Shown here piece by piece: positions 21,243 to 33,358 of a DNA stretch of 64,000 bases. The position numbers and the translations under genes were made by a program. How positions within the stretch are numbered: position 1 is the stretch's first letter; each line of letters opens with the position of its first letter. The notes beneath the pieces were generated by a model, which made no database searches, was not told the origin of the DNA, and worked only from the letters and a program-made list of their open reading frames with translations. Origin of the DNA: Thuidium tamariscinum (taxonomy: Eukaryota > Streptophyta > Bryopsida > Hypnales > Thuidiaceae); the NCBI GenBank assembly GCA_947034885.2, contig OX344749.2, positions 34,405,182 through 34,469,181 of the forward strand. Reading direction: 5' to 3'.

Positions 21243-24174
21243 ATGGATGCACTTTGCGTGGCCGAGCGCTTTGCTGCAATGCAGCCAACAGAACTGATTG
21301 ATCTTCTTATAGTCTGGGGAACGGCCACAGCTCAAGCAGTGTGTACAACTGCGTACTATGCAATCCAGGAACAGCTCCACAGGGAACACCGAAAATTGGC
21401 TGATGTAGATGTACGGGAAATGCTGGAAATGTTGCAGAATGTCCCACCTGAGTTTCGTCTGCTTGATCAGTTGCTGGTTTTAATTGATACCCGTCAGATT
21501 TCAAGCTCGACACTCGGCAAGGTACCACCTGAAATGAGCGAAACTCTGTTGAAAGCCGCGATTGCCACAGCGTCGAACGGTCGGTCGAAGGTCATCGTGC
21601 CGTATTTTTCGTCTGGTAGCAATTCAATCGATTGGACATTTAGTGGATGCTATACTCGCACAATCAAACGGATGATCACGAAAGAGATGCTGAGCGAGAG
21701 GAAAACAGCTGCGCAGTTGTCAAAGGACCTCGACACGGAGTTGGCTGGACCAAAGGAGGTAACGTCAGTTTAGGATATCTTTGCAATCCATTCATTGTGC
21801 ATGTGCCTTAGCCATTGGGTCATTCAGACGACATTTGATGATTAATGGAACCGACAATGAGCTCATTTCTGGATAATCGAAACGACTTGACACTAATCAT
21901 TTTTTCCTCTTCAGATGGTACTTGCGTATTTGAACCACCAGTTTAAATACAAGAGTTATGCGAAGGAATTCTCTGTCAATCATATCAGTCACTGGGAGAA
22001 AGAAAAGAGTGTTGTGGTTGAACTGCAAGATATCTTTGGCGGTGAAGGGGACCCTGATCCGACGAACGCTGCATTTGTCATTGGAACCCTCCTCGGATTA
22101 CCAATGGCCCTGGCAGTGAGTGGTTGTGTTGTAAGTGCTTGGTCGCTGTATTATGCGGTTTCTTCTCCCAGGCGAGTGATTCAGAACCGTCCTGGCTTGT
22201 TTGATGAGCTGTGGCGCACCAAACAATTAGCAGACAACTGGGAGAAGAAGCTCCGAGCAGCTGCCTCGTTATGTCATCGCAGAATCGAACCACCTTTTGT
22301 GGCCTGCAAATGGGAGTTCGAGCTGTATCAGTTTCTGGTAAACCGTATTCCTGAAGCAGGCTGCTTCAATTTCTCCGCGCAGGATGTCCAGACCTCTTCA
22401 CGGTAAGTTGACAGTAATTAAGAAGGCACATATGATCCATACTATCGGTAGTGCGTTCAAATAAATACTGTTACATTACGGCTATTATCACTCGTAACAG
22501 TTATAAATACATTCCTCGCTTGGATTTTACTTTCAGTGTTTGATGAGGTGGTTTAACTGTACATAATTACATGGCAGTGGATCATTTAAGTATCTGAATG
22601 TGATGGGAAGGTTTGACGTACAATGAATTGAAACGTCAATTGATTTCGTCAGTTTTGGAATTGGCGGAATTCCACGACTTTATCACTGTTCTGAAACGCA
22701 AATCCATACCTATCCTACTTTTTAGAGCTTTGGGGAAGATGAATTACCTCAATTTTTGGGGCCCAGAATCGAGGAAATCAAACGAATTGACGTGGTTGGG
22801 TGCAGGTTCAGAACCGTCACATCTTTTCAGCTCCTCAATATTGCATATGCAGGAGCAAGGGTGCATGAAATGCGGAAGCACTTGACGGAACGGCAGACGG
22901 CCTTGGGCTTGATCGGCACCTCCCGTGCTGGCAAGTCCACTTTCGCAAATAAAGCGTTCAATGTGGACTCGCAGCCTGGCTCAGGGCGAGACAGTCGCAC
23001 GAGGGTGATGCGCTTCTGGACTTGCCCTCTCCCTCTTACCGCAGGCCGGAACCGCCAATTCACGTTGATCGACTTTCCAGGATCCACCGACTACACTGCC
23101 AAGGACTTGTACATTCGTGGGCAATCGTTCGCAAGCGTGATGGTCATAGTGCTGAAATTGGATGAGATGAACCAAACTCAAGGTGTCACCCTCATTAGGA
23201 AAGTAAGCATTCCAACTCGTGCGTGCCTGTCCATAATATACTGGACTGCGTCATATTACATACATCCTGTTTACTTGAATGGTAAAACGCGTTAATTAAT
23301 TGTAGGTGGTTTGGGTCTCACTGTGACTTTTCTAATCTCAAATTCGTTCTTTTGGCAAAATCTCAATTGCAAAACATGAATTTCAAATGCGGAGAGCAAT
23401 CATGCCTTCAAGTACTCAGATGTAGATATATTTTGGTTGACTAACTGACACCAACGTGGAGACTTCCTGAAATTGGCGAGGTTCTTGGTGTCAATTTTAG
23501 CTGTACATTCATCTGCAGATCGCTCTAAAAATTAGGAAACTAAGGCATTGATTTTTGTTTCTGAAAATCGGGAAGTTGTGGAATTCCGCCATTGTCACGA
23601 AGTTTTAGAGTCCTATAATCTATGATTCGTGTATTAGATCTGAGATTTGAGAGGTGTGTCTGAAATCTCTTCAGCCAGGTGGTCGTTTCCTGGTTGAGAG
23701 GCTAAATAATGATCCTTTATTCGAATGCGCCGATGTTGTGGAATTGAGTCAAGAGAACCAATGTCACGAGGCGTATTTTCTAATGGCGAATTCTGGGTGC
23801 AGGCGTGCGAGGTCAGGCGCCAGGACAGGGATGTCCACATCCTCGTCTGTTTCACCAAGGCAGACGAGGAGTACAGTAATTACCTAGACGAAGCTGCGAG
23901 CAAGAACACCACGGCTGCTCAGCTTTTCACCGAGGCCTTCGACAACTACAAGAGGGATCTCTTGTCCGATTCGGCATCCGGGGCTGCTGGAGATGCTGAT
24001 CACTTGGCGTATATAAGTGACAACATGCATGCCTGCTGCTTCAAGCCGTCACTGCAAGACGAAAATATACAACTGGTTCGAGAGCTCATGAATGTGAACG
24101 TTAAAAACGTGGCATGGGTTAAGAAGTGGTGCGTGGACAAACTATCGACTATCAACAGTTCTAAACGTCATTAA
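21243..24174 (+). CDS. P-loop GTPase-like protein with a hydrophobic segment
   Basis: Exons by eye: 21243-21758, 21915-22402, 22728-23202, 23803-24174, joining in frame to 616 aa if ATG 21243 (context CTCCATGG) is the start. The G domain is clear: P-loop GTSRAGKST (about residues 397-405), G3 motif DFPG (450-453), G4 motif TKAD (511-514). G4 is recovered only when the 600-bp intron 23203-23802 is removed. N-terminal to it lies a helical-looking region (ELIDLLIVWGTATAQAVC) and a hydrophobic stretch at about 223-253 (FVIGTLLGLPMALAVSGCVV) that could be membrane-inserted. Motif spacing recalls AIG1/IRG or septin-type GTPases, but I cannot assign a named family. It starts 262 bp after the lipase-like stop on the same strand and may be the C-terminal half of one protein. 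The exon-3 acceptor (TTTTTAGAG|C) is chosen for frame. Confidence 0.7.
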
Positions 24175-27019
24175 TTCGATCAGGGACTTCCTCGTAAGGC
24201 AACTGGAATTTAACCCGATACAGACAACGCGGTTTGTACCTTCCTCCCAGATGCTGCAGCGACTCTGTAACTTTGAAATGAGTTCGCTGCAGATTTGAAA
24301 TTCGCTGCAGTTTGAAATTGAGAAAATGGGATGGTCTAGCTAATCATTCTTGAGTCGGTGTTGTAGATTGTGTTTAGTCATTAGCGGTGTATTGAAGCAG
24401 AATTGAACGTACTTAGGGTTGGGCAGAATGGGTCATTCAAAGTTCATCCGTAGTCAGGATCGAGAATATACTCAATAGCTCCAGTTCGTGTTTCAGAGTT
24501 GATTGTATGTCATGCTTTTTCTTGTATAATTTTCAAGATATAAAATCATGTCTATAGCAATAATGCTGCTGGTTGTGTACCCATGTTCCTATTGTAAGTG
24601 TAATGTGGTGATGTATTATTGGCAATACTGTAAGTTATACAAGTTATGGGTCGTTCTGTTGAAGGACTCTGGTTCAGTGTTAGCTGAGCATTGACAACAA
24701 TGTGGGCCGGTTTGAGAAAAACTGGGCGTCCGTCGAATCATAAGAATCTGTGGACGCGGTGCCTACGACCGTAGCTTGGTCGTGCTACGTGTGTCCCTCC
24801 CGCCTAATCTGAAATTGCGGGTGACCATCGAGACCTTTCATAATCATATTTACAGCAAGGCGGACTTTCAGTAGCTCAAGTACAACAGACATAATTCTTG
24901 GTTCAAGCCTTCACTATCAATCGCACGTTACAAGATCATATAAGCGAGCTTCACCCAATTTAGGATTCACTCCGCTTAGTTTCAAGTGATTAATAAGGCT
25001 CAGTTTTCAACTGAGTGAGGCTCCTTCTGGAGTTCACAGTTCACACCGGTCAGACTATGCAGATCTTGTTCAAACGAGAAATTAGTTTTCATCCGAAATA
25101 CACAAACATGTTTTTAGTTCGGTTACATAAGATTAGATGCGGTTGGAATTTCCTTTGCTAACTTACATGGCATGAAGCATTCGCCATTGTATCAAGCAAC
25201 TAAGTTCCATCCTTTCGTAGTGCAGCTGCAAATCTACGAGGGGCAGCGTAGTTTCTTTTACTCAAATATCAATAGCATATACTAGGGACTCATTAAGGTA
25301 GACCAGCCTCATTCCGTATGCAGCCCATTTCCATCACCCTATATTTGGCCCCATTTCTAACCATGCCACCATCCAAATCTGTCCAAAAATGAGCCAATTC
25401 TATCTAGAAATCTGACAAAATCAATGCATTTTTGTCATTTAGGGTAATGTGGCAATAGTTGATTGATGAATACCTAGATGCTTATAGGGGCATAAGAAGG
25501 TGGTTATGGGTTGTTATTAGGGTGTTCATAACCCTAGTCTTGGGCACTTTTGTAATTTAGGGATGCACACTTCAAAAATTCACAGAAATTACAATTTTGA
25601 TCAGAAATTTATAATTCTACTTGTGTTAAATTCATGAAACATGCACACACCTCTAGAAAATATGTGTTCTTCTTGGAATTGGCCCCAAGATAGTGAGATT
25701 GCAAATCAAGGTGGTAATAGGTTGGTTTATCTTAATTTGAAGGAAATGATGGAAAACTTTGAGGTTCAATTAGTTTCCAAAATAAAATTTGAAAGAATTT
25801 AGAATCTAGAAAGAAAAAAAGGTGAGAGTTAAAACTTGAAGGATTTGGAAACATAAGCCGTACAAAATTTGGATAGGAATTTTGGATTTGAAAAATATAT
25901 GAATTGATGTATAGGGTTTACTTTGCAACTATTGGGGCCACATCTTTGGAGGTTTTGTATTGACAAATATAGAATTTAGACTTGCTTACACTAGACGGTC
26001 AATATCCATCTTCAAAGTCCAATATAATGAATTCACAATTGCCAAAACTTTAGTTGTTAAGATGACTGTGATTACATACCTTCTATAAGTTGTAAAAAAT
26101 GTCACATTTTTGGGGATTTTTTTTTGAAATTATCATAAATTTGTGAATAAAAAATGAAACAGCTAATATTAAATGCAATATGCAGAAAAATTTGAAAAAC
26201 TCTCCAAAGAAACCATGATCATGGTTCATATTTTTTTTAACACGTCATACTAAAGTTGGCATTTCAGAATTTTTGGGGAGTTATAATTAGGGTTTTCCAT
26301 TTCTCCAAGTAGGGTTTCTTCCCTGACCCTGACCTTAAAACCCTTAAAACCCTAAATCTGTAAACTGTAACTGTTCATATTGCAGTTCGTCAGCTTCACA
26401 GTCAGTTGTCAGTGAAGAAACGAGTTCAAGATAAGTACGACGCTCTACCGTTAATTTTGAGAATTTCTTTGTGTGAAAAATAGAGTTGAAATTTTTAGCC
26501 ATTTATATTGTAAAGCTAATCTCCAGCAGTGCAAGAAAATTCTGGACATTGGTCTGAGCAAATTTCCGATAAAATGCGCGCTATTAGTACTGTCTTGGGC
26601 TTTCCAATTAGAATTCAGATTCTCTTTGCACTATATGCGATTGGTTGGAGTTTGATACAGTGAGCTAGCAAATAAGTTACCCGACCTTCCCTTCCCTTAG
26701 ACTGGGATTGATGAAGTATCCTACAGTAGTGCAGCTGGAGATGCTTGATCTAAGTTCAATCAATTTCCTTGTAGCTGGGACTCCGGAAGTTTAGAGTCCA
26801 CCATGATCATGTTATCCGCTTGATTGTGTTGACAATGTTCACGGCTCGATCGGTACCACATGTTAATCTGTCAGAAGTCTACATATTTCCTTTTCTATTA
26901 CTGTGAACCGGAAGATACAAATCTAAATGAAAATTTTCAGGTTATTCACGAAGTTCAGAATCGCACTGCTGTGGAAGTATGCGACCCACAGAATTATTGC
27001 ATTGCACAGTACTGATTGG
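24175..27019. other. Intergenic, AT-rich
   Basis: Contains the 3' flank of the GTPase gene and then no recognisable gene. Around 25300-26250 composition is strongly AT-rich and transposon-like. A stretch rich in CCCTAA/CCTTAAAACC at 26325-26360 resembles short plant promoter telo-boxes, but no gene start follows that I can support; the open frame at 26473-26655 is short and featureless. Confidence 0.5.
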
Positions 27020-27432
27020 CATCATGTTTGACGGTTTGGGTACCCCGTAAGGTATATGCTGTACCGATTGTTCCCGAGCATAGTCCTTGATTGATGTGCG
27101 AGACTGCGAGTATCCGACTTTCTGCTCCACTTGCGCGCCTCAGCATCTGGCGATGAACTTAGCTGATTCCTTCCTCGCTCCGACGGCCCTTTCGTCCGTC
27201 CATTGTCCGGGTGACACCTAAGTGACCTAACAATAATTGTAGGTAGGTTCTGCGAGCACGAGGATTACATACAGGTCTGCAGAGTAAAATAATATTTTTT
27301 GTTCTGACGAGCAAGTTATTTTCAAAAGGCAGGGGCACTAACTTATTGATCTTGCGAGTCAGCGCCGTGCAGCAAGTCGAGACGTTGTGGACAGCTCCAC
27401 TCGAAGTGGAAGTTGATGTATCGAGCCAGGAA
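27020..27432. repeat. Dispersed repeat, second copy of 17590-18440
   Basis: Co-linear with the two blocks upstream of the lipase gene (TGCGAGTATCCGACT, CGTCCGTCCATTGTC, GACAGCTCCACTCGAAGTGG, GTTGATGTATCG) but lacking their roughly 440-bp middle part. Its right edge abuts the GPDH 5' fragment at about 27430. Confidence 0.7.
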
Positions 27433-27600
27433 AATGCAGCAGTCAATCGGCTCCAAATCCTCGTCATGAGCATTTAGATCGAGGAGACGATGAATGTGTC
27501 GGAAAGGGAGTTTGGGCTGCCGTGTGAAAAGGGATTAGCCGACGGGTGTAGGAGATTTAGGGTTTCCAGTTTCCGTTCAAAGTGTGTTTTAGTTGAGGAG
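27430..27600 (-). pseudogene. Fragment of GPDH 5' region
   Basis: Reverse complement of the 5' flank of the intact GPDH gene at about 56335-56495, and direct match to 41665-41820. Landmarks: AAAATGCAGCAGTCAATCGG, GACGATGAATGTGTCGG, GGGTTTCCAGTTTCCGTTC, AAAGTGTG. The rest of the gene is missing here. It shows that the duplicated unit once included the GPDH promoter side. Confidence 0.7.
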
Positions 27601-27812
27601 CAGCTTGACGTTACTTAGAAGGAAGCATGTCCGTTTTAAGAGTGTATTCGATTGAGCTTATGTGGTGGTGTGGGTGGCACGAAAATGGTGATTTGCCCTG
27701 CTGCGATGATGATTTTGTGATGTAGGAAGATTGGGAGTTTCGATAACATTTTCAGCTCAAAGTGGCAGCAACTGTGAGCATGTTTTTCGGCGTTTCAGGA
27801 GTTTAGCCGGAC

Positions 27813-27934
27813 GTGTCAGACTATATGATGAGGAGCTTATGACAAAAAATTCTGGTAATTCTTTCTCGAATGGTTTAGCTGTACTACGAAAAGAACGGAT
27901 CCTTCTGCTGTACGAAGTTTGCTTGTTAAATTGA
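27813..27934 (+). pseudogene. Conserved terminal reading frame, copy A (1-bp deletion)
   Basis: Copy of the 40-codon module best seen at 62762-62884. The C-terminal part NSGNSFSNGLAVLRKE and the stop codon are retained, but a single base missing near 27824 shifts the first codons relative to the other two copies. Convergent with the NmrA-like gene; family unknown. Confidence 0.45.
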
Positions 27935-28139
27935 TGAATGCTTCATTCCATGTCAGCCACACAAGGAAATCTCGCATGGGGTACACGCATCTACCGTCAT
28001 GTAACAAGGCTAGTAAAGTCTTTATTGACAAGGTCTGGTTTGAACAAGATCGGCTATGGCTGGTGGGATGCTATGAAAATGATCAACACTTTGATGTGAA
28101 CTTCTGACTTGACATCAACGTTGCAGAGCACCGATCGAT

Positions 28140-30330
28140 CTACAAGAAAGCGTCCTTGTGTTCGGCGAGAAATTCATCGAGCGTGATGCCTTTGCGGCCC
28201 AGCAGATTCTCCAAGTCCGGCCCAACGTGGCTGAAAGTACCATTGCGCTTGAAGGAGTCGAGCTCCACCAGCACATCAGCTGCTTCATCTTTTTCCGCTT
28301 CAGTGCCCGGGAGAAAACTCTTGAGCGTCTTCTTGTGCTCTTCCGGCGCCAGGTTCACAAACGTCACCTTCTTCCCAATTGCTTTGCTGATCTTCTCCGC
28401 CAGCAATGACTCTGTGATCGCCTCCTCATCCAGATAGTACACCTTGAAAAGTAAAGCGCGATTTTACACAAAGTTATTGCCCGTCACACATCAAAATGCC
28501 TCGGATGATTCTAAAAACACGAAAAGAATTGGTAATTTGAAAGACTGGTACCGGTAATGTAGAAAAGTAGATAGATATCTTTTCAAGGAACACATCACAC
28601 AGCATGTAGGTAACATTCATGAGTAGTTTGAACAGAGTCCCCTCTTCACTCTAGAATGTTTTTCTCCAAGCATGTCATGACAGGAATATAAATACTTTTC
28701 AATACTGCAAGATTCTGTTGTGACTTCGAGGATCTTCACGAGGAATGCAGATTCACACAATGAACAATTCCAAAGGTGCTATTTATGCTATTTACGAATG
28801 TGTATCTTTTGAGAGCATATCACAAAACAAAAATTTTGCACTTGTGAAAATTCACCACTACTACCTTGTTGGCATGCTTCTCTGGATGAACCGACGCCAC
28901 CGCAGCCGCTGCAGCGATGTCCGACACCGACACGCTCGTCCAGACGCCATCTCCGGCGCTGCTCCTGAACTGGCCTGTGTGCTTGATGGACGGGGCCAAG
29001 TACGCGGTTGCGTTCTCGTGGAACCAGGTGCATCTCAGAACAGTGTAGGAAATTCCGGATTCTCTCAGCGCTTGCTCATTGTCACGGTGGCTTAAGAGCT
29101 TAAGGAAGGGAACCATTTGTATGGTTTGAAGAGTGGCCCATTTTGCAATGCAAGCAACAACCAAACACATGACTGGTAAGAAATGAGAAACAACTTTTCC
29201 GAAACTGGTGTACGTGCATCTAAAACGAGGTCTCAAAACTTTGGTCGTTACTAAGGCTTCTATAGATACACATTCAACAACCATTCATTTACTGTAACAG
29301 AGTTCCAATTTAGAATAATCCGCATGATTTGTGAAATCCAGTCATAAGTTTTAAATACAATTACAAAACAATGGTGAAATATTATATTTTGATCAACGAT
29401 ACTTCCATTGCAGATCCAATGAATGCAAGCGCTGTCAAGGCTCGTAATCGGAACTCTAACTTCACAAAGACACAACTTCTTCACTCGGTATCCAAATAAT
29501 AGAGCTCCTAGTGCGTTGGAATCCTCTTAGAATACGCATCTCCAAGCTAATGATGTAAACCACTGATGAGAATGGACACCCTACCTTACTCGTACTGGGC
29601 ATCTCAGGGAGCCCCACAGTTTGGCCAGACAGGTAGACGATGTGCTTGACGTTGCTCTCCTTGGCTGCTTGCAAGTACTTCTGGAACAAAGCCCTTTGGG
29701 CCTGGACCCCAATGTTTGGAATGACAATGAAAGCTCTGTCGACGCCGGCGAAAGCCGAGATGGCGGATTCCAGGGTGTCGTTAAGAAGCACAGGCTCGCC
29801 TCCTTGAAATGTGAGCAAAAAGGGTGATATCACACAGCATCACATGTCAAAAACACTTCAATGAAAGGCAAAAATGAACTAGAGCATTAATTACATGACA
29901 TAATTGCCAAGTCTCACTAATTAACCACAAACGTTCCAATCTGCATTGTTAACGGATCTAAGGGTTAGAAAATCCATAATCCTTAGAACGGTTATGGACT
30001 AAAACTCTCGTTTGACTACCCAATGCGGCAGTGACAAGGTGGCCTCGAAAACTAAACTTGCCATTAGGGTTTGAAGTTGGAACCCAATACATCAAAGACC
30101 AGCATTATTCAAACGAACACCTGAACCCTGAAGGGAGCTGCCCAAAACCCAGGCTGAGGCACTCGTCAAAACTCACCCCTGGATGTGAGAGACGAAGGTA
30201 ATTTGCTGGGAGAGCGTGTTCCTAATCGCACCGTGTACTCCCTTTCATCTGCCTGCAACAGCAGCTTGGCCGCCTCGCTGCCAGTCTTGCTGGTCGCGGA
30301 AGTCAGGAGGATGACAGGCTTCGAAGACAT
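28140..30330 (-). CDS. NmrA-like NAD(P)-binding protein, copy A
   Basis: Four exons on the minus strand: 30330-30177, 29802-29585, 29098-28865, 28442-28140, joining in frame to 302 aa. The N-terminus PVILLTSATSKTGSEAAKLL is a beta strand plus a variant dinucleotide-binding loop (TSATSKTG, where family members usually have GATGxxG). Then TVRLGTRSPSKLP, a VDRAFIVIPN segment, SNVKHIVYLSG, HRDNEQALRESGISYTVLR, WFHENATAYLAPSIK and HPEKHANK, the usual order of atypical short-chain dehydrogenases of the NmrA/isoflavone-reductase-like group. The substrate cannot be read from sequence: redox sensor or reductase are both possible. Introns are GT-AG; the exon-3 acceptor (CCTTAAG) is chosen because it restores the SHRDNE block in phase. 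Presumably cytosolic: no targeting peptide. Paralogs at 42.4 and 63.1 kb. Confidence 0.87.
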
Positions 30331-30360
30331 GATTCCAGAATTCCAGAGTCCAAACCTCAA

Positions 30361-33358
30361 AAGGAGTAATGATCTTCGAGCTCGTTACAGTAGAATGAAG
30401 GAGAACTCGGAGAGAACTTCACATTCTCACTACTAAGCAAAGAGAGCTGGTTTTTGAGGTGATCGAATCCGTCACGGCTTGCAGGAGAGTCGCAAGTTGT
30501 TGGGGCCTCCAATTGAGGAATGAGCGCATGCTCCTAGTGGCTCACTTTTTCCATCACATTCACCCAACTTGAATGCATCGCAAGATGCTCCGCAAAGTGA
30601 AATCAAGTATGGAATACTTTTTGCACGCCTCCAATCCTGGACTCAAACTATTGCATAAATGCGTTCGATCACTGGATTTCATAATATTCAGGGTGTAGAA
30701 TGAATGATTTTGGGCGTCTGAATCGCGGATGACAAGCTCCTTTCGTTGTACCGTTTGCCCTTGCACGGTTGCATCGGGCATGCAAATTGAAGGTATTGGC
30801 AAAGGGTGGAAACACCTGCGAATCTACAATTTCTATCTCCCTGACTCCCAGACATTAAAGGGCTTGGCTGACAATTTTTTACATTGTCAGCAACTGGAAG
30901 CTCAGTCAAGTCATGAGAGCACGGGCACTTTTCAGGGAAAGAGCGTCAAATCCTGCCAATGAAGTGGGCTCAAGTGGGATGGATTTACCTCGGAAGAAAA
31001 CGCAGGAATTTTATTTTTTTCAAATAATTTTTTTTTCAAATTCTGAATTCACATTTGCCTCCAAGAGATATGGGACATCTCAAAATAGGTTTTTTTTTTT
31101 CACTTTAACCTTTGAAGGACAGACTGGTGGCCGCGGAAACCATGTATTTTGATACCGTGTGACATCACCTATTTTGAAAAAGTCAAATACATGCATTGGA
31201 AGTCAAAGTACTGTAGAAGATCTTCCCTTTCCACCCCCAATACCGAGGATGAAAAGTTGCATTTTTGTCTTGGAAGGAAAGATTCTTTGTCATTCAGTAG
31301 ACGCCAAATGTCCACGGCATCGTTCAAGGGTTAAACCTTTGTGCGTCCAGACTCATCTCTAGAATCGACGATTTTAGAATAATAACCATCATAAAGTTTT
31401 ATTGAGAAGAATAATTTGGAATTGAGATGCAAATGAAAGTTGTAGAGTTTGAGTTTGAGATTTAATCCATATTGTCAGAATTCACCAATGCTATCACCAG
31501 TATTTTCTTACAAATTTTGAAAGGAAAAATTATAATTTCCTTCTACATTCATTTACCAAGTAAAATATTATCATTTTTCTTGTAAATATTATTGGGATGG
31601 ATTTGAAATGAGGTTCTCTTGACATAGTGATTTTTTTGAGTTTTTGTGTTCTTGAATTCTATGACCTCATTATTGCAATTCCAAGTTTGAACTAGAGTCA
31701 ATACAAGTCAACCACTTGACGTACTTCCATGTTTATAAATTTAGTAAAATATATTCTCTATTAATTCCAAATCCAACCCTTGGATAGGACCCAAACATCC
31801 TAAATTATCTAAATAAAATTGGATGACTTTCACCTAAGTTGTAATGAGGAAGAAATCTCATTTTCAATCTCTACATCATCTAGAAATTGGATGTCAGAGC
31901 ACTCTAGGGTCAATCCAGTGAACCCAAAATCCACCTGGTTGGGCCCACTTTGTTCATAGGATTAAATGTCTTGTAAAGAATCTCATGCACTCTGATAAGC
32001 TAACTAGGGCATACTTTCAAAAATTCGGAGGGTTGCTTAACTTAACCGTTAAAAGAAGTTGGTTTTTTCCTACCAATGTATTCTAAGATGTATTTAAGAG
32101 GTGCCACAATGAACAATGCATTTCTTGCAGGGAAGAAGTGGCTTTTGGAGCCATGGTTTTTGCAAGTGGGAGCTGATTGATTGTGCAATACATTTGTATT
32201 GAAAAAACTTTGTTTTGCACTACCATTCATTTCTAAAAAATTCTCAACTAGAAAAAGCTTCATATGTATAAGAAGTTGGCATACAAGACAATGATGAGGA
32301 TGGAAGGACAACTTAAGAGGACAACCTGACAACACTATGCAAGTCACACAGGTCATATGGCAATCAATTTAGCCCGTAAATAACCTAGGGAACCAAAAGT
32401 GTTCTCACATTTCAATTCAAAGTGCTAAAACTTTTGCATCCAATGGCAAAATTCAATGAAACTTATTGGAAAAGTTGTGCATACTAGAGTCTAGTTTTTG
32501 TGATAAAATTTTCAGATCAATCCAAGATGTACATTTTTTTTGGGACCCAATCAAAGTTCACAGGTTCAATTTGAGTCCACCAAACTGCAGTTGATGGTTG
32601 CAACTTTGGAGATTTGTATCTCCTTCATCTAATGTTTGTTTTTGTTAAAATTTGTTGGATTTTGTTCCTTTAGAAGTCTAGTTATTGTAGTAAAATTTTC
32701 ATGGCAATCGAAGTTGTTTTGAATGTTTGGTAGCACTTCAAAGTTGTAAATCTTAACATTTTTGGATTACAGTGATTTAGGCAACTTGTTTCTTCTTCAT
32801 ACATTGTCCATTTGCAATAAAAAAAATTTAAGAAAGTTGTGCATCTAGTCTAGTTCGTATGGCTAAATTTTCATATTAATCAAAGAAGTTTAGAATGAGT
32901 GAGAAGCATTCTAGTAGAAGGAGGTTCAGCCTTACGTATGTTTTTTGCAACTTTTCCTACAAAATCCAAAATTTATCTTTCAAGTCTGAAATTGGAGCGC
33001 AATTGAAGCATTCAAGTGATGCAAATCAAACATACAAAACTTAAATGTTATCTTCAAAGTCTCAAATTGGAATGCAATCAAAGCATTCAAGTGATGCAAA
33101 AGCCAAACTTACCTTACAAGTCTCATACAACAATGCAAATGAAGCTTGCAAGTATTGCAAAAAATATTCAAATTTCATCTTCAAAGTCTCAATCTACAAC
33201 ACAATCAAAGTATGCAAATTTGAGATTTCACCTTCAATTCACCCAGTGCCTCAACTCCTTACACCAGCCTAGCCAATCACCATGACTACATTGGAACTTC
33301 ACAAAGTACTAATACCTTGCTAACTTTGTTTGATGTACACATAGAAATACAAGGAAAC
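30361..33358. other. Intergenic with old transposon fragments
   Basis: About 30430-30610 is 5' flank shared with NmrA copy B (GAGAGCTGGTTTTT, TCCGTCACGGCTTGCAG, GATGCTCCGC). A diverged relative of the 2587 MITE spans about 30940-31150 (TGGATTTACC, then T-rich, AAATTCTGAATTCACA) with a possible matching end at 31945-31965 (TTGGGCCCACTTTG). 31375-31735 is the inverted partner of 4075-4390. 33000-33290 has imperfect repeats of TTCAAAGTCTCA and AAGCATTCAAGTGATGCAAA. No gene supported. Confidence 0.5.

Noticed and set aside
26325-26360. Interstitial telomere repeat
   Set aside because: Only two or three imperfect CCCTAA-like units; more like a promoter telo-box or chance.
28156-28437. Plus-strand open frames over NmrA exon 4 (also at 42383 and 63083)
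   Set aside because: Antisense shadows of the conserved minus-strand exon; the minus-strand frame has the recognised protein.
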